A stretch of 8,203 bases of DNA, from positions 1-8,203 of the forward strand of contig DASWMP010000342.1 in assembly GCA_036399695.1 (NCBI GenBank), given 5' to 3'. Position 1 is the stretch's first letter; each line of letters begins with the position of its first letter. The notes beneath the pieces are model-generated. The model did no database searches, was not told where the DNA came from, and saw only the letters and a program-made list of their open reading frames with translations. The position numbers were made by a program, and so were the translations under genes. This DNA is from DASVEE01 sp036399695 (GTDB taxonomy: Bacteria > Acidobacteriota > Thermoanaerobaculia > Gp7-AA8). This document shows, one piece after another, positions 5,924-8,203 of the stretch.

Positions 5924-7327
5924 CTACTGGTGAATCGAGTGTCCGTGCACGTCCTCGGCGGCTTCCATGAGCGCCTCGGAGAGCGTCGGGTGCGCGTGGA
6001 TCGTCTTCATGATCGACTCGGCCGTCGCTTCGAGCTCGAGGGCGACGCACGACTCGGCGATCAGCTCCGTCGCTTTCGGACCGACGATGTGCACGCCGAG
6101 GAGCTCGTCGTACCTGGCGTCCGTCACGTACTTCACCAGGCCGCCAGACTCGCCGATGATCTTCGCCTTGGAGTTGGCGGTGAAGGCGAACTTGCCGATT
6201 TTGACGTCGTAGCCGCGCTCTTTCGCCTTCGCTTCCGTGAGGCCGACCGAGGCCACTTCCGGATCGGTGTAGGTGGCGTTGGGGACGTGGTCGTAGTTGA
6301 TCGGGCGGGGATCGAGACCGGCGATGTGCTCGACCGCCAGGATGCCTTCAGCCGAGGCGCAGTGGGCGAGGGCAGGCGTCGGGACGATGTCGCCGATCGC
6401 GTAGATGCCCGGCTCCCCGGTACGCATGTACTTGTCGACCTGCACGAAGCCGCGCTGGTCGAGCTGCACCTTGGTGCCTTCGAGGCCGGCGTTCTCGGTG
6501 ACGGGACGGCGTCCGGTCGCGGAGAGGACGACTTCCGTCTCGATCGTCTGCTGCTTGCCCTTCACGTCGACGACCGACTTCACGCCGGTCTCGCTGACTT
6601 CGCAGGAGAGGACTTTCGCGTCGGTGAGGACGTTGATGCCCTTCTTCTTGAAGATGCGGGTGAACTCCTTGGCGATGTCGGCGTCCTCGATCGGCAGGAG
6701 CTGCGGCATGACCTCGACGATGGTGGTCTTGGAGCCGAAGCGCTGGAAGATCGAGGCGAACTCGGAACCGACCGCGCCGGCCCCGATGACGAGCATCGAC
6801 TCGGGGATGCGGTCGATCTTGAGGATGTGATCGGAGTTGATGATGCGCGTGCCGTCGCTCTTGATGTGCGGCAGGTCGCGCGGCACGGAGCCCATCGCCA
6901 GGATGATGTTCTTCGTCTCGAGCGTCCGCTTCTCACCGCCTTCGACGGTGACTTCGACCACGCCCGGCTTGGCCACGCGGCCCATGCCGACGATCTTCTC
7001 GACCTTGTTCTTCTTGAAGAGGAACTCGATGCCTTTGGCGTTCTGGTCGACGACGGCCTGCTTGCGGCCCTGGACGACGGTCCAGTCGATCTTCACGTCA
7101 CCGACGGTGATGCCGAATTCCTTCGACTTCTGGATCTTCTGCCAGACGTCGGCGTTTTCGAGGAGTGATTTGGTAGGGATGCAGCCGCGATGGAGGCACG
7201 TGCCGCCGAGGAACGGGTCTTTCTCGATGACCGCGACCTTCAGGCCGAGCTGCCCGGCGCGAATGCCGGCGACATAGCCGCCCGGTCCGCTGCCGATGAT
7301 CACGACGTCGTATTGCTGTTCTGCCAA
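5924..7327 (-). CDS. lpdA: Dihydrolipoamide dehydrogenase (E3 component)
   Basis: The 467-residue FAD-dependent enzyme reoxidises the dihydrolipoyl group of E2 and passes electrons to NAD+. The N-terminal FAD fingerprint is VVIIGSGPGG (8-17). The redox-active disulfide is GGTCLHRGC (C44, C49). A second dinucleotide motif, GAGAVGSEF (182-190), binds NAD. YAIGD (309-313) contacts FAD. The C-terminal dimerisation domain ends with HAHPTLSE, giving the catalytic pair H446 and E451. No key residue is missing and length is normal. The start is read as TTG at 7327, because GGAGG lies 5 bases upstream and this gives the usual N-terminus. An in-frame ATG at 7375 would add 16 atypical residues and overlap the divergent gene. 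It is the first gene of the leftward operon. It could also serve other lipoyl complexes, such as the glycine cleavage system. Confidence 0.96.
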   Translation of the reverse strand: MAEQQYDVVIIGSGPGGYVAGIRAGQLGLKVAVIEKDPFLGGTCLHRGCIPTKSLLENADVWQKIQKSKEFGITVGDVKIDWTVVQGRKQAVVDQNAKGIEFLFKKNKVEKIVGMGRVAKPGVVEVTVEGGEKRTLETKNIILAMGSVPRDLPHIKSDGTRIINSDHILKIDRIPESMLVIGAGAVGSEFASIFQRFGSKTTIVEVMPQLLPIEDADIAKEFTRIFKKKGINVLTDAKVLSCEVSETGVKSVVDVKGKQQTIETEVVLSATGRRPVTENAGLEGTKVQLDQRGFVQVDKYMRTGEPGIYAIGDIVPTPALAHCASAEGILAVEHIAGLDPRPINYDHVPNATYTDPEVASVGLTEAKAKERGYDVKIGKFAFTANSKAKIIGESGGLVKYVTDARYDELLGVHIVGPKATELIAESCVALELEATAESIMKTIHAHPTLSEALMEAAEDVHGHSIHQ

Positions 7328-7332
7328 GGGAA

Positions 7333-7337
7333 CCTCC
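7333..7337 (-). promoter_or_regulatory. Ribosome binding site that fixes the TTG start of E3
   Basis: GGAGG on the minus strand, separated by TTCCC from the TTG at 7327. It is the best ribosome site in the window and is the main reason for preferring TTG to the upstream ATG. Confidence 0.75.
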
Positions 7338-7357
7338 GGTTCAGTTTCAGGCGGCGC

Positions 7358-7363
7358 ATTATA
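7358..7363 (-). promoter_or_regulatory. Candidate -10 box for the 2-oxo acid dehydrogenase operon
   Basis: A perfect TATAAT on the minus strand lies in the 46-base gap between the two divergent start codons, about 30 bases before the E3 start. It would give a leader of roughly 20-25 bases that includes the ribosome site. At 17-base spacing the -35 position (7381-7386) reads GCAGAG, a poor match lying inside the propeller gene. An AT-rich hexamer in such GC-rich DNA is suggestive but not conclusive. No separate promoter for the rightward gene was recognised. Confidence 0.4.
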
Positions 7364-7373
7364 TGGGGAGAAC

Positions 7374-8150
7374 ATGCGCGCTCTGCTGTTGCTTTCCGCC
7401 ACGCTCCTCGCCCTCGGCGCGAGCGCCCACCCGGCAGTCTCGGTGGTGGCCGACTCGCGCGGCAACCTTTACTACAGCGATCTCAGCGCCGTCTGGCGCG
7501 TCGCTCCGGACGGAAAGCGCGCCGTCGTGGTGCGCGACGTCCACACCCACGAGCTGTACATCGACGCCGCCGACAACCTCTACGGCGAGGACGCCAAATA
7601 CGAGGGCGGGGAGCGCTGGTCGTTCCTGGTGTGGAAGCGTGCCCCGAACGGTCAGGTGACGACGGTCATCCCAAGGCGGACCGGCTTCCGCACGGATTAC
7701 TCGTTCGTGAGGGATCGCGCCGGGAACATGTACTTTGCCTCGGGTAAAGAGATCCGGAGACGCGATCCCGCCGGCCGCATCACCACGATCGCCCGCGGCC
7801 TCGGCGAGATCCGCTGGATGCACGCCCGCCCCGACGGCACCCTCTTCGTCCACGCCCTCCCCGACATCGTGCGCATCACCCCGGCCGGCCGCACCACCAC
7901 CGCCCTCCGCAACGCCGCCGCCGCCCGCCACCAGGTCATGGGCCTCTTCAGCGATGCCGCCGGCAACCTCTACTTCGCCGACTACCACCACCGCACCGTG
8001 AACCGCCTCGCCCCCGACGGCAAAGTGACGGTGGTCGCACGCAGCACCGCTCCCTGGGGCCCGACCGGCGGCATCGTCACAAAACCCGGCGAGCTCTGGG
8101 TGCTCGAAGCGAATGCCACGGAGCACCGCCTACGGCGCGTAGGGAAGTAA
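7374..8150 (+). CDS. Predicted exported NHL/SMP-30-like six-bladed beta-propeller protein
   Basis: The 258-residue protein begins with a hydrophobic signal peptide, probably cleaved after ASA (residues 16-18), so it likely acts outside the cytoplasm. The mature part consists of about six repeats of roughly 35-45 residues. Each pairs a D-x-x-G-N-L/M-Y-like strand (27-33, 63-70, 113-120, 152-158, 194-202, 236-243) with a following R-x-x-P-x-G-strand (42-52, 89-99, 128-139, 167-177, 211-221), the pattern of NHL or SMP-30/gluconolactonase propellers. No catalytic set was recognised, so binding or scaffold roles are as likely as an enzyme. The start at 7374 has GGGGAG 3 bases upstream; a longer in-frame start at 7296 lies inside the E3 gene and would bury the signal peptide. 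It ends in TAA directly against a repeat element. Confidence 0.85.
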   Translation: MRALLLLSATLLALGASAHPAVSVVADSRGNLYYSDLSAVWRVAPDGKRAVVVRDVHTHELYIDAADNLYGEDAKYEGGERWSFLVWKRAPNGQVTTVIPRRTGFRTDYSFVRDRAGNMYFASGKEIRRRDPAGRITTIARGLGEIRWMHARPDGTLFVHALPDIVRITPAGRTTTALRNAAAARHQVMGLFSDAAGNLYFADYHHRTVNRLAPDGKVTVVARSTAPWGPTGGIVTKPGELWVLEANATEHRLRRVGK

Positions 8151-8203
8151 TCTCGGAGTGCGGTGGCGAACGCCACCGCTCTGCTACACGTGTAAAAGAG
8201 CGG
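8151..8203. repeat. Second copy of the 82-base structured element, cut by window end
   Basis: It begins at the base after the TAA of the propeller gene. TCTCGGAGTGCGG (8151-8163) equals the outer arm at 81-93. Next comes the hairpin GCGGTGGC/GCCACCGC with loop GAAC (8160-8179), then the ACACGTGT palindrome (8186-8193) and AAAAGAGCGG. Its reverse complement aligns without gaps to 110-162. Compared with the left hairpin of the first copy, the loop is GAAC instead of GAACGAAA. The far outer arm is outside the window. Confidence 0.85.

Noticed and set aside
5793..6050. 86-residue N-terminal extension of E1 alpha
   Set aside because: It overlaps the end of the E3 gene and translates the hairpin repeat; family length and the GAGG site support the start at 5792.
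5915..7168. 417-residue open frame on the plus strand, antisense to E3
   Set aside because: Composition is dominated by Asp, Val, Leu, Gly and Arg with no recognisable domain, and it lies opposite an intact E3.
7359..8126. 255-residue open frame on the minus strand, antisense to the propeller gene
   Set aside because: Gly/Ala/Val-rich shadow of the propeller codons; the plus strand shows a signal peptide and regular repeats.
1..8203. Defence system, toxin-antitoxin pair or prophage
   Set aside because: All long genes are metabolic enzymes, a metallopeptidase and a propeller protein. No nuclease, helicase, integrase, transposase or toxin signature was seen.

Overview
The window is GC-rich, with a strong preference for G or C at third codon positions and repeat-rich intergenic gaps. 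It reads as one bacterial chromosomal locus. The gene families and the repeat-laden gaps would fit an Acidobacteriota-like soil or environmental bacterium, but this is an inference from general character, not a marker-gene identification.

Layout: five genes run leftward (minus strand) and one runs rightward. Reading the minus strand from 7327 down, the order is dihydrolipoamide dehydrogenase (E3, 7327-5924), E1 alpha (5792-4770), E1 beta (4665-3694), dihydrolipoamide acyltransferase (E2, 3502-2069), and then a secreted-looking HExxH metallopeptidase with TPR repeats (1956-163). A predicted exported six-bladed beta-propeller protein (7374-8150) starts 46 bases from the E3 start and is transcribed divergently.

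The first four genes form a complete 2-oxo acid dehydrogenase complex, most likely for branched-chain 2-oxo acids, although pyruvate or acetoin cannot be excluded. E1 alpha and E1 beta form the thiamine-diphosphate decarboxylase. E2 carries the lipoyl arm and transfers the acyl group to CoA. E3 reoxidises the lipoyl group and makes NADH. The metallopeptidase and propeller genes have no evident link to this chemistry.

The unusual part is between the genes. All six genes are followed at the 3' end, within 0 to 23 bases of the stop codon, by an inverted or heptameric tandem repeat, and the repeats belong to at least five different types. One type occurs twice: an 82-base element at 81-162 and a partial copy at 8151-8203 cut by the window edge. 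Both touch the TAA stop of the neighbouring gene with the same 19-base junction, and they differ by compensated base-pair changes, so the folded shape appears to be maintained. A second type (5821-5900) has a small relative at 23-42, again differing by a compensated pair. No tRNA, rRNA, CRISPR array, transposase or prophage gene was seen. No gap without a gene exceeds 300 bases; the longest are 3503-3693 and 1-162, both largely repeat.
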